A stretch of DNA of 64,000 nucleotides from Dictyophora rubrovolvata (taxonomy: Eukaryota; Basidiomycota; Agaricomycetes; Phallales; Phallaceae): assembly GCA_029959195.1 (NCBI GenBank), contig CP114123.1, forward strand, positions 496,001-560,000. Reading direction: 5' to 3'. Position 1 is the stretch's first letter. Each line of letters begins with the position of its first letter. The translations under genes and the position numbers were made by a program. The notes below the pieces were generated by a model. That model made no database searches, had not been told where the DNA came from, and saw nothing but the letters and a program-made list of their open reading frames with translations. Below, piece by piece: positions 1 to 10,594 of the stretch.

Positions 1-672
1 AGGAAAGAGAGAATATCCCCCTTGAGCTGGGTTTTGGCTGGGTTTACAAAAAAGTTTTGAGGCGTCACTTTGTCACTTGGTCACATTCCTTGCCAGGGCT
101 GAAAAACAGACCTGTTTTTGGAATTTCATTAACTCGTATGAATTCTCAACCAAGCCGTGGCTACAGAGCATCATCATGATGGAAATTATTCGTACATATA
201 TGAATTAGAAGAATTAGAAGAATTTGATTTGTCTGTAGCACGTTTACAACGCGTGGTCGCCAAAGTGACCATCTTTTCATCTTCGAAGCATTCAGGGACA
301 GCAGGCTCAGCGACCCTGCAATTGCAAGACAAGAAAACATGGCCACATACGTGAGGAATGTATGTATTCTAACATCCACGAGTCTCCGAAGCCTCGATCA
401 ATTTCCCATCAGTGGGAAAAGAATTAGAATTTTTGCCTTTCAAATCTTCACGTTCGTTACGTCGACAGTGACAACATGGTATACGTAAAACAGAGTGCGA
501 GCTTGTAAGCGTCGGAACTCATTCTGAACTCGTGCTCAAAATATGCAGTGTATAGTGTACGCATGACCCCGAGGAAAATTACATGTGTGAATGCCGTTTA
601 CAGGGCGAACAGTGCCTTTTTACTAATTGGAATCAGCATATATCGGTGGTACGTCAACCAGAATTGTCTAAC
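1..672. other. Intergenic left edge
   Basis: No gene is supported here. A short purine-rich tandem repeat (unit gaattagaa) occurs around 200-225. The stretch probably holds the 3' flank of the TANGO2-like gene that ends at 673 on the minus strand. Confidence 0.4.
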
Positions 673-1844
673 TTAGCTCCTTATCTGAAAGGTGTATCTC
701 CTGTCATACTTCGTTTCTCCTGGCTCTCCTAATTCTCGTTCCGCATTGTTATCTGTAAACCACACATCGCGCTCCACGAAAACCACTTCCCCGTTTCTTC
801 GTACAAGTATCACAGTGGCTAGCCGAGTGGCATAATACCGGCTTGAAATCGTGCCTTGCTTCTTCAAGGAGTCTTGAGGAGGACTGGGCCACTGAACGCC
901 GTCTTCCTTGAAAGAATGGCTTCGTCTTATTTCAGCTAAATCCACAGAATCTATCATAATATTATGTTGGAAATCCGCTCTACAGATAGGTGGCGGTCGT
1001 TCTTTGGTCCTGATAACGTTTAATACACATAAACAGAGTTTCTCATCGCTTAAAAAAGTATTACCTCAAAAGATGAAACAACTCTTCGATAAGATCACTT
1101 TCGTTTAAATCCCAGCGTAAAATATCATCGAGAATTCTCCGCCCTTGGGCAACCTTAGGCCACTCCGACACCTTCTGCTCACCAGTAAAAGGATCAACGC
1201 CATTCGGTGTATTGTTCGATATCCCAAAACAGGACGTATTGCCAGGAGATTCTGAAAGCTTAATCGGATTGCCGGCACCTCCATTCGAAAGAAGGGTAAA
1301 ATCATATCGAAGACGAGAAGGCTCGCTCTTGTTTGAAGGTGACAGAAGCAATAAATTAAAACCTGAATATGGTGTTTCGGCTGTAGTAAGTTCTTCCACA
1401 TATTGGTCGAGTTTCACTTCCGAGCCATATCGGGGATGAAGCAGGAACGAAGAACACAGATGACCTCTCGACGAAGGCACATTACGGTGGGGCTCCGTAA
1501 TATTTGTTCTGCAGTACATCCATTAGATTCGCCATCAATAAGCAGTTATTATAATTCATATACGACTACTCACAAAATTGCGGCATTTCCCGATTTATTT
1601 ATACCAAGCCATGTTCCACCCGCGACATTATCAATTCCCGAAAGTACAGTCGGTTCAGCTAAATCTAGACCGGTTTGATTGAAATTATGCCAATGTGCCG
1701 TCTTTGTAGATCGATCAAAATACTCGTCTCGATTGCTGCAGAATATCCTACATATGCGATCTTTGTAAGAGTCTATAATTGAGACACAAGTACGGCTTAC
1801 AAGGCGTAATCTGGGTGGTTCAATGTCCAAAATGCAACACACAT
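673..1844 (-). CDS. TANGO2: TANGO2 / NRDE-family protein
   Basis: Four exons (1844-1801, 1747-1574, 1508-1065, 979-673) give 969 nt, 322 residues plus stop, with every splice site GT..AG and in phase. The N-terminus MCVAFWTLNHPDYAL joins SNRDEYFDR, the NRDE signature that names the family (NRDE/TANGO2, PF05742). It is followed by LSGIDNVAGGTWLGINKSG, ILTNITEP and the YSGFNLLLLSP strand typical of the family. The C-terminal exon carries the conserved YYATRLATVILVRRNGEVVF block. TANGO2 proteins act in membrane traffic, Golgi organisation and lipid or heme handling; the biochemical reaction is not settled. The start is the only ATG giving the MC-A-F family N-terminus (Cys2). The gene is divergent from the ATG14-like gene, with 212 bp between the two starts. 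It looks intact. Confidence 0.9.
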
Positions 1845-2056
1845 TGTTGCAGCTACAAAAACAACTATCCCCTGAAGTAAAGGGATGATTGCTGGCTGAC
1901 TGGCAGCAGTGGAAACTCACAATTATATGCCAAGCGATTGGAAATAGGGAGATGACGTAATGGATCGGACCCCGATTTCGCACTCCGATTTCTTTTACCT
2001 CTTCCACCGCGCGAGGTTGGGCTGCACACTACATATTTCTACACAACTCCATCCGC
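1845..2056. promoter_or_regulatory. Shared divergent promoter
   Basis: This is the 212 bp between the starts of the TANGO2-like gene (minus) and the ATG14-like gene (plus). Both genes must draw their core promoters and 5' UTRs from it. I see no clear TATA box. That a single region serves both genes is inferred from the geometry. Confidence 0.5.
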
Positions 2057-3446
2057 ATGGAATGCCCAAATTGTCAAGTATTTCATCGAAGATTTTATTG
2101 CCAAAGTTGTATAAATATCCAGTATGTGCAAAGTCATATCCATATGAGCCAAACAGCTGACGGCATCTGTCGTTACTGGCAGCATTCGAGATGTCCGAAC
2201 AACGGCTAATAACCTAGGATTAGAACGAACACGCAATGTAGAACGAGCTACTGCCGCCCTTCCGTTCATGGAGATACCGCGACATACTCGCGCCGAGGTT
2301 GCTGCTCTTGAAGAGCGTGTGGCAGAATTGCGTAAGGAGACACAAAAGATTAGAGACGCATACTCCACAGGTATTAGTTGTTCTTCTTTGGAGGATTTAG
2401 GAGGACTATCCATTCATACGAGTCATTTTAGCCCGTGACCGAGTAGCGAGACTGCGTGCCTCAACGACAGACCGACGGAAAATTTTAGCTGCCGCGAAGG
2501 CGCTACCTGTGGTGTCGCATACGCAATCCATACAGTCCTTCCAGGCAGGAATGAAAGATTTGAGCGATATGTTAGCGCACACGCGAAAGGTCCTGGTTGA
2601 GGAATTACTTAATGTCTTCGACATCGCAGAGGTAGGCGGAAGGCCATCTCTGGGCGGTACGCGAGGAACTAAAGGCGAGATGACGATAGGAGGTTTGGTT
2701 CTACCTGTCCCTGGGGACATGAGAAGTAAGAATATTTTTATTTCTATGTTGCTCCCGGTTTCTCACCAAAACCAGGATACCCTCCAGAACACATCAACGG
2801 AGCAATTACCCAAACTTTGCATTTTCTTGGACTACTCACTTTTTATCTCGGAGTCAAACTGCCGTTTGAGGTAACTTGGAACGCCGATATTATTGGCGTT
2901 GGTGTTCCTTTTATCGCCTCCGGTCAAGGATCTGAGTTGGGAGGTTGGGCTCGGTAACGCATCCTCGCTTTTCTTACCCATTCACTGTTAACCGGTCTAT
3001 CTCATAGGTGGTCAATCAAACAGCCTCTTCATATACTTCCTTCTCTGTCAGCACCTTCAACCCCCGGTCCTGGTGCATCCTCAGAATCATCTTCCGCTCC
3101 GTCATTCATGACCGCTCTCACAATGCTTTTATATAATACCCTATACCTTTGTCATACCCAGTCTCTAAATATTCCCCTATCCCAGTCGGGAGAACTCCTT
3201 CGAAATCTTATGAATCTATGTTGTGCCTTAGAAGTTGGACACAAAAGCCATCAAACAGGTTTCGGAATAGCTTTGGAACATCCAACACCACCCTCGTTCG
3301 CTCTTGAATTTACCCAGCTGCTTCAAATCACAAGTGCTGGACCTGCTTTGCGGAAACCTTTGCCAGCTTTGATGAATCTTCCTCTCAAACCGCCACACGC
3401 TGATGAAGAAGCAGAAGACTGGGATATAATCGAGGTCGATCTTTGA
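2057..3446 (+). CDS. ATG14: ATG14/VPS38 (Barkor/UVRAG) family autophagy protein
   Basis: Five exons (2057-2121, 2183-2370, 2432-2725, 2776-2953, 3008-3446) give 1164 nt and 387 residues, all GT..AG and in phase. The N-terminus MECPNCQVFHRRFYCQSC has paired Cys-x2-Cys motifs, as in Atg14. Residues about 50-110 are rich in Arg/Glu/Ala heptads and predict a coiled coil. The C-terminal half has HINGAITQTLHFLGLLTFYL followed by a PFEV segment, as in the UVRAG/Atg14 fold (PF10186), and ends in an acidic EDWDIIEVDL tail. Atg14 and Vps38 are alternative subunits of the class III PI3-kinase complex with Vps34, Vps15 and Atg6. The N-terminal Cys pairs favour Atg14 (autophagy, pre-autophagosomal membrane) over Vps38 (endosome). 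Divergent from the TANGO2-like gene. Confidence 0.85.
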
Positions 3447-6268
3447 GGCCCCATTTCTGTAGCTCTACCACTCAAGTCTGTATCAATTAGTAGTAAGTTT
3501 CTCACCTTTGTTTGCGCTCCGATGCTAATGTTCAATCTGATATCTAAGCTTTTAATATTTACGATACTCAATTATTCAATCCATTACTTTACGTTATATA
3601 ATTAGCAAAGCACAAAACTCATCTGACTCTTATTCAATGTTGTGAGTTATTGGAAATTTGATACCAAGAGACGTTTTATGATTCACAACTGAGCGTGCGC
3701 ATGAGGAGCCTTTGCGGTCGCTACTTCACATACGTGATTAGCACACGGTGGTCAGACCTGAATATGACGAAATTATGGTGATAAATGAACCTGACAAATC
3801 TCGAGTAAGATTAGCCCCTCGCTTCGTCAAGTCGTCTTCCATCTCAAGGATCAACGCCCACTGGACTCGTTGGATCTACGTCGAACAAATTCAGCTAAAA
3901 CTGAAGCTAGTGTTACATCCTCGTCAACGCTCCAGTTCTCAAACATCCTGCAATATGTACACTAATCCTTTCTTGCGGAATTGGTTACCCCCAAGATAAG
4001 AACGGGGGAAGAAGATAAAGACTATGACGATGATATTTTTAGACCTATTAAATATATCTTAACTGGTTAGTATGCTGTCTTATTAGTCGACATTTTATAT
4101 TTTTCGACAGCAACGGGCCACAGCCCGAGGGGAGGCGCATGCGGACTCGCGTTGCAGCTGGCACTGTCGAACATCGCAACAATGATCATGATGAACAACG
4201 GCAATGACAATAAAGACAGGTAAAGCGCTGATGAATAAATCATTTTTGCCTATGATGGTCTTTATTTGATCATCCTGAAGGTATTTCGTCCTTTCCCCTA
4301 ACTGAGTTTAAATCTCATCAGTAGACCTAACCACTAGTCTCGAAGTTCGAAGTTAAGAATCTGCGCTAGTTCTGAACGGATGCAAAGTCATAACAGGGTG
4401 TTTCCGCGAATTCGAATTATAAGTATTCCCCTTGAACAACGTGATTTCTTCCCGTTCATTAACATATAAAATATTTGGTACGCAAGAGTTTTTGTAAAGC
4501 ACCTAATAAGTCAAAATATAAACCAATTGAAGCAGGTCACTTGGTCCATTCACGATCAGCTCCACCGGGGAGCGCACTAATATCCGAAGTCCCACCGATC
4601 CTTATAACTACAAGCTCTCAATTTCTCGCTATCAGTCGTTATCGGCAGTTGCGTAAATTCAAATACTTCGAAGAAGGGAACCAGATGTCTCATTGCGCCA
4701 CATGAAGCTGTTCAAGATACAACGGTATCGTGCCAATGTAGGTGTTTTCAAAATAATAAATCCACAGAAATCATTCGGTTCGAGCTAGTGAAAGAAATGA
4801 AAGTACCTTGAACGGCGTCTATTTCTACCATAATAATACGGTACCTAAAGCTTCAGAGTCTCGGCTCCTTTTGGCATGTGGATATTCCATTGACACTTTA
4901 CAATTTCGCGATCAAAGTCTCTCACTGTACATCACCCTTGTTGCCTCCGATAGTATGAACAACACGCAATATTTACTTGTCAATCGTGGAATTTTAGATC
5001 TGTTTACAATAAGTGTCTCATCAGCTCTTTAGGTGAGCAATTCAAATTCTGAGAGAAAACCGTGATGAGTCAAAGATACCAGCGCTTCTTTTTTATGCTA
5101 CACTGTCAAAGTTCTCGCGAGAAATAGAGCATATATGGTTAAAACCATTCAGTCTGCCGACCTACATTGTTATACTCCTTCGCAAGATATAGATCCTTGA
5201 TTGTGCAAGGAATTGTCTTCTCAATGAATTTTGTACCAGTAAGGATATACGTATGCTCCTGATATCTCCAAGCTTTCATTATCACTTTTTCTGATTTCTC
5301 AAAGCCAGGAACTGGTGGGCCATTCTAGTCCTCAAGACCCAAGTCAATGGTCAATATTAAAGATACGTAAAGGTCTTGTAATATACTTTCAGATGTAGCA
5401 AACTCCGTGACAGCTTTTTCGTATATTGGCATTCAAGGTCTGTACCTGTTTTCATGTTATATCAACCGCAATAAAACAATTCATAGGTTTATTGATTGCT
5501 GGAGCGCGCTCAATGTGCCAAGGAGGTAAAATCTTGACTACAGTTTTTGCCATTAGTTTTCTGTCATACTTGGTTTTATATTTGTATGGTAAGAGCCCTG
5601 GATTCGTAGCTGATGACATCTTACTCTTCATTTAGAAGTAGTAGCATTCCCCGGATGTGTTACGAGGTCGGTAATTCCTAAATCCACTTTGAATCCACAG
5701 CTTATTCCGGTATTAATCGTGCTGATCCCGCTCTTATACAACGCAATACATGCGAGTATGTATGCGAGTGTCGAGGCGTTGAGATCGGACGGACTATTGG
5801 CCTCAGGAATGGTATAACCGACTCAGTGTCGGCTATAGAAGGATGACAAGAGACGAAGCATTGGGTAAGGCTCCTTTTTAGATTACCCAATTTACATCGA
5901 CACCGCTCCGAATTCGTTTCATCATCACGCATACAATAACTAAACACTGGGCAACATCTATTCAATTCCATTCAATCCAATATCTAAAGACTTCCTTCCT
6001 CCAAAAATGCCGTCGTAAATAAAATGGATCACTGGAAATAAAAAGGATGATTTATATTAGGCAACAAGCACTTTCGAAATCGCGCACCTGAGTGGTGGGT
6101 GACCGGTGACCCCTTCAGATTTTACCACAGAGGGAAGGATTCCCCAAACAAGGTCTGAAAGAGAGTAGAACTAAAAGGCATGCTATTAGATGGAAAGTGA
6201 AAGTCTTACACATCAGGGTGAATATCGACAGAGTTACTTCAGTTACACAACATAGTCAGCTGTGTATA
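3447..6268. other. Poorly resolved region, possible multi-exon membrane protein
   Basis: Beyond the segment at 3815-4223, several plus-strand stretches look weakly coding. About 4808-5030 is open and neutral. About 5404-5630 is hydrophobic and includes LTTVFAISFLSYLVLYLYG. About 5635-5820 includes LIPVLIVLIPLLYNAIHASM before a stop. Together they suggest exons of a multi-pass membrane protein on the plus strand between about 4800 and 5820. I could not chain them with confident splice sites and recognise no family. The rest (5830-6268) shows nothing. Confidence 0.25.
3815..4223 (+). CDS. Possible 3' exons of an unknown gene
   Basis: Three open segments are joined by two plausible short introns. 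The first, starting after a possible acceptor at 3814, includes VFHLKDQRPLDSLDLRR and ends near 3955. The second reads IRTGEEDKDYDDDIFRPIKY. An intron with good ends (gttagt..cgacag, about 4066-4110) leads to a third segment with GLALQLALSNIATMIMMNN and a stop at 4221-4223. Amino-acid composition looks coding, with an acidic patch followed by a hydrophobic stretch. No start was identified and no family is recognised. It might be the C-terminus of a gene whose 5' exons lie at 3500-3810, or chance. Confidence 0.25.
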
Positions 6269-6376
6269 CTAACAAGAATGAGAATAGAATTCATACTCGA
6301 TGTTAGCGGGAGTAGCATTGACCAAAGTCAACGCGAAAAGGACAGTGACGATCTTAGCAAAAGTTGAGAAGAACAT
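6269..6376 (-). CDS. Small secreted peptide candidate (35 residues)
   Basis: A complete minus-strand reading frame from ATG at 6376 to TAG at 6269-6271. The first ~21 residues (MFFSTFAKIVTVLFALTLVNA) form a classic signal peptide: basic residue, hydrophobic core, small residue before the expected cleavage after NA. A short tail TPANIEYEFYSHSC follows. A TATA-like box lies 72-81 bp upstream. The mature part is only about 14 residues, so a downstream exon may be missing from my model (a possible donor overlaps the stop). No family is recognised. Fungi encode many small secreted proteins of this form, but the role is unknown. Confidence 0.45.
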   Translation of the reverse strand: MFFSTFAKIVTVLFALTLVNATPANIEYEFYSHSC

Positions 6377-6447
6377 GATAATAGTGTTTCAAGTTGAGCA
6401 AAGCCGTTGTAACGTGTGTTTTTATGACAAGGCTTGAAAGGCCATGG

Positions 6448-6457
6448 TATTTATATG
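6448..6457 (-). promoter_or_regulatory. TATA-like box of the small secreted peptide
   Basis: On the minus strand the sequence reads CATATAAATA, 72-81 bp before the ATG at 6376. Position and sequence fit a fungal core promoter; this is inferred from sequence alone. Confidence 0.5.
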
Positions 6458-7988
6458 TTTTTTTGGAAAGGGGGAGTGCCAGGGAAGAGAGAATTACAAT
6501 GAAACAAAAGGATACATACATATTTTCAAGTACCCGTAAGCGAGAGTCCGCAGCTGAAAATCCAAGGGACGGTCAACGGATCTAAACCTGTTTTTTTTTA
6601 CGTGCACGAGATCACTATGGTTCCAGCACAATTTGCCGGTGTGAAGAAGACAAACCAGCCGGTATCTTCTGGTTGGTTTGTATCCCTTTCCGATGACATA
6701 CATATCTCAGATCACTGCTGATTCAAACCATGTCTTTTCATCTGCATAAAAACTAATCAACAGAATTCATGAAAAAATCAGTGCGAAGACACATTTTTTA
6801 GAGATTGGAAAACAGTCGGCCCTCGGGTGGAATGGCGCAGCTCAGAATAGGGCTGTGCTTATCATACACCATGAGACCTGTGCGAGAAGTTTTTAGCTAC
6901 GTTTGGCAAGATGGAAAATCCCATAGAAGAATTACAAAGACATACCAGAGAGAAGTTAGCATCGGTTTTAATGACTTCTACGCATGCTGTCTGGTATCTC
7001 CGTAAAACTCGACAAATGTTCTGGGTGATGTTATCATTCGCAGAAATTGCACTGTATTGAATGGGCGTACGTCAGTTGGAAAATGTAGCGCTAGCATGAG
7101 TGAAACTGCTCAGGGCCAAGTTGCCGCAAAAAGAACTTTTGTACGGGCCTGAATCCGACTTCAGCTCGAAAGCGTCCGCTTCGGAAAGCAACTGACCACC
7201 CTGGATTTAATAAAAAACCACGCTGTCAAACGAAACGAACATCGATAACCGCGATAGTGGATACCGCTTACCTCACTGTATATTACAAGATACCCATTTA
7301 AGCCTTTAAGAAGGTTTTTGCCGTAAAATCCGACCGATTAATCTGTGCAGTCAGACATGACGATGTATGATAGTAGATTCCAAATACGTACTTATGCGTT
7401 GCTTTAGGCTTATGTGAATGGAAATGAGGCGTGTCATGCATCACTGAAAACCGCCGTGACTCTCTCAGAGTAGAAGAGCGATTGCTCGCGTGATCGATTG
7501 AATGCGTTCATGGATTAGAGCACAATTATGAACGTCCCTGATGTAAAGGTAAGACCGGGTTTTTCAGGGTTTTCCGGGGAAATTGAGATAAGAAAAAAAA
7601 TCGGCGAAGGCGGGGTATAATTCTCAAAAATCTCACGCGAATGGCCTTGTCGGAGTCAATGACGATTATGTAGTGGTGTGCAAATTCATTGCTGGTTTAC
7701 AGCCAGGATGTTCACTTGGTCTACAGGGTCCCGTCTCATGCTTGCATTTGAGTGATATCCGCATTCAGATAAGCCTGGTTCATGATAGCGGATCTAACCG
7801 CTCTCCGAACCTGTCAATTGTGGCAGCAGCACGGTTTGTCCTGGGCAGAACGGAAGGCGGTTGTTGGTGGGTTTAGGATGTCCGATGACGTAAGCCATGT
7901 TTGTCAGGATAGCCGCCCAAGGAACTCTTGGCACTGTAACCAAGCGTGCAAAAATGATTCTGGCTTTGTTGCTTTTGTTTGTTCTGCT
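6458..7988. other. Intergenic region
   Basis: I see no supported gene between the small secreted peptide and the GT69 gene. Short open frames here have no recognisable motifs. The last few hundred bases should contain the promoter and 5' UTR of the GT69 gene. Confidence 0.4.
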
Positions 7989-9693
7989 ATGGCAAATTTT
8001 CTTCGCCCCCGCATTCCTCGCCGATGGATTCTATTTTCTCTGTTTATCTTCTCGTGTATATCATTTTACTTCTTCTCCACTCAAAGGATGCCCGCAACTA
8101 CCCGTAAAGGACTCCAACCGGCTGATCCATATTCCACAATACCAGCGCCACCACCCGTCCCTTTCGTTCTGTCCAACAGGAATAGTAAACCATCGAAACC
8201 GAATAACCACATAAAAGCATTGGAAAAAGCGTATTCTCAAGTCGCCCATTTCACAGCTCCAAAATACCGACCCGCGTGCGCTCTTCTTCCTACACTTGCC
8301 AGGGATCCACGTTTCGTAGAATTGCAACAAGAGTCACCGTCATCGAAACCAAAAACCATCTATCTTGCACTCAATCTAATTAATAATCAACAGGTCTTGC
8401 CTAATTTTTTTCACGAACTCTCAACGCTCATAACTTATTTGCATAACTATCGATTTTACATTTCGATTTTGGAGAATGGGTCGTCGGATTTAACGCCCGG
8501 TTTACTTGTATTATTGAGTCAAATTCTCGATACGTTAGGGGTTGTCTATGAGGTGTGTGTTTTAATTAGCGATTCAAACACAGAAAAACACGCGTAACAC
8601 CATTTCAAAGATCACAGTCAGAGGAGATACAGATATACCTCAAAAGTCGGACGGAAGGCGAATCAAAGAACTCATTAGGGTACGAAATGGAGTAATTCAA
8701 TCATTGTACGATGGTTCGGCGGCAAAAAATATTGGAACAGATAGTTTCGATCTCGTTCTATTCATGAACGATATCGTTTGGTGTGTTTCTGACGTCCTGG
8801 AGGTCTGCTCATGCTATTCTTCCTTCTCAGTGGGCGTACCTAACGGGAATATGATAGATAATATACGAGCACATCGACAAAAATGCACATATGACGTGTA
8901 CAACTGACTGGGGCAGCAAAGTCGTATACGATCGTTGGGTAGCGCGCACAATGACCGGACTGTAAGGCTATCCCAAATGAACATAATCTTCGTTTTCTAA
9001 AGATCCATCTCCTCTATAGACCCTTTTACCTCCAAGCTGATCTTTTAGAATACTTCAACGGCGAAAACGCTTGGCAACCACCATACCCCCGTCCGCTACC
9101 GAATGACAATGACGCGCGCGAAAAATTCCTTTCTCTCCAACCATTCCAAGTCTTCAGCTGCTGGAACGGTGCCGTCGTTATTAATCCTCAGGCTTTTGTC
9201 AGTGACCCAGAACTTTTATCCTCCTCCTCGCATGGTTTGTCACCAACCGACAATGCCATTCGATTCAGAATGGCTAAGAATGACGATACACGTGTGACGG
9301 AAAAAGCAAGTGAATGTTATTTGATTTGTGTTGATCTATGGCTCAGAGGTCTGGGGAGGATTTTGATGGTCCCTCGGGCAAGGTTTGTTATAGCTGTCTA
9401 ATTATGCTTCATCCCAAACCCATCATTCTTCTTCTAGCGTTGCGTATGAATTGTCCGAATATGAGCTATTTCGACAAGACGGAGGCCGAACACAAGCACA
9501 TCCTATAGGTATTGACCGCGCTCAGTCTCGTGTGCAATCTTCGCTTCCTTTTGTGTGGAAAGATGAGCCTCCGGAGCGAGTCGTGTATCATGATTGGGCG
9601 CAATGGTATGCACCAGAGGTGTGTTTTTTTACTGCTTTTTCCAATAAATTTCTCACTCGAGTTTAGCGCTGGGGGCCTTGGGACGAACCGTGA
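7989..9693 (+). CDS. GT69 (CAP59/CMT1-type) alpha-1,3-mannosyltransferase
   Basis: Six exons (7989-8552, 8584-8802, 8858-8961, 9020-9382, 9438-9618, 9667-9693) sum to 1458 nt, 485 residues, all in phase. Residues about 12-29 (WILFSLFIFSCISFYFF) form a single N-terminal membrane anchor, making a type II Golgi/ER protein. The catalytic part carries the CAP59_mtransfer (PF11735) landmarks: FYISILENGSSD, RIKELIRVRN, FDLVLFMNDI, DRWVARTMTG, FQVFSCWNGAVVI, ECYLICVDLW and GRILMVPRAS. The last exon is only nine codons (RWGPWDEP and stop). The family includes Cryptococcus Cap59 and Cmt1, which act in mannan and capsule synthesis using GDP-mannose; here a cell-wall or glycolipid mannan role is inferred. 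The start was chosen at the Met that directly precedes the membrane anchor. Looks intact. Confidence 0.9.
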
Positions 9694-10594
9694 TGAAACA
9701 GGATTCAAGAGAGGGATTTGATCTAATATTTTTTGGGACTACACAATAAGGATTGTATGCTGGTAAAGACAAGGAAAAAAAGCAAAAAGATGATTATACA
9801 CAGCGAAACGAAACGTCGACACGCTTGGTAAAACCAAGCAACAAGAAAGTCGTGAATGATTGAATATCAGTCCTAATAAAAACCGCCATTTATCGAAACA
9901 GATTGTCCTTGGGGTTGGAAACGGGTTAGTTATGTAAGTCATATAATAGGGTAGATGCCTTGCTACCCACCTGTGATAAAACTCGCCTTGTCTGAGGCAA
10001 GATAGGATACTAACCCAGCTATCTCTTCAGCCGAGCCTGACCGTTTAATTTCATATGACTCAGTTGGACGAACTGACGAGCAGGCCCATGTTAGTGTCGA
10101 CGCGAAACCCATAACAGAATGAAACTACCACACGTAGTTACATAACTACTAACCTTTTCAAAGAGTGCATCTCCCCCTCCTTCTTCCTTTAGCATCTCCT
10201 TTATCGGAAAGCATGAACATTGAACTTGCATTGAACAGCTCGATATGATCGGATCAAATTTGGGACACGTATCGAACGATAATCACTGATTGGAGACCGG
10301 AGGTTCAAAGTTTCACTGGTACACCACAGCGTACACTATAAGTAGTCGTTTGCAATCATGAGTAAATCAGAGGCGGCCCTTGCCGCAACCAGTGAATGAG
10401 TGAACCACCAAGCCAATACCAAGCCAACCTTACTGGCGCTATGAAATGACGGGCGCTGAACAATTTCAGACCTTATCTTCGGCAACATCGACATCCCAAG
10501 CCCTTCCTCAGGGCTCTCATGACGATATCTGGCGCAATTGGTATGATTCAGACTCTTGTCAAACCATTTTGAAAACAAAATATTCACCGATTTC
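9694..10594. other. Intergenic region, promoter side of the transporter
   Basis: No gene seen. The part from about 10430 to 10594 is also present, inverted and decayed, near 62150-62190, so the duplicated block includes 5' flank of the transporter gene. The stretch should hold the transporter promoter and the 3' end of the GT69 transcript. Confidence 0.45.

Noticed and set aside
5702-5971. 89-codon Cys-containing frame on the minus strand
   Set aside because: Overlaps a better hydrophobic plus-strand candidate; no signal peptide or family pattern.
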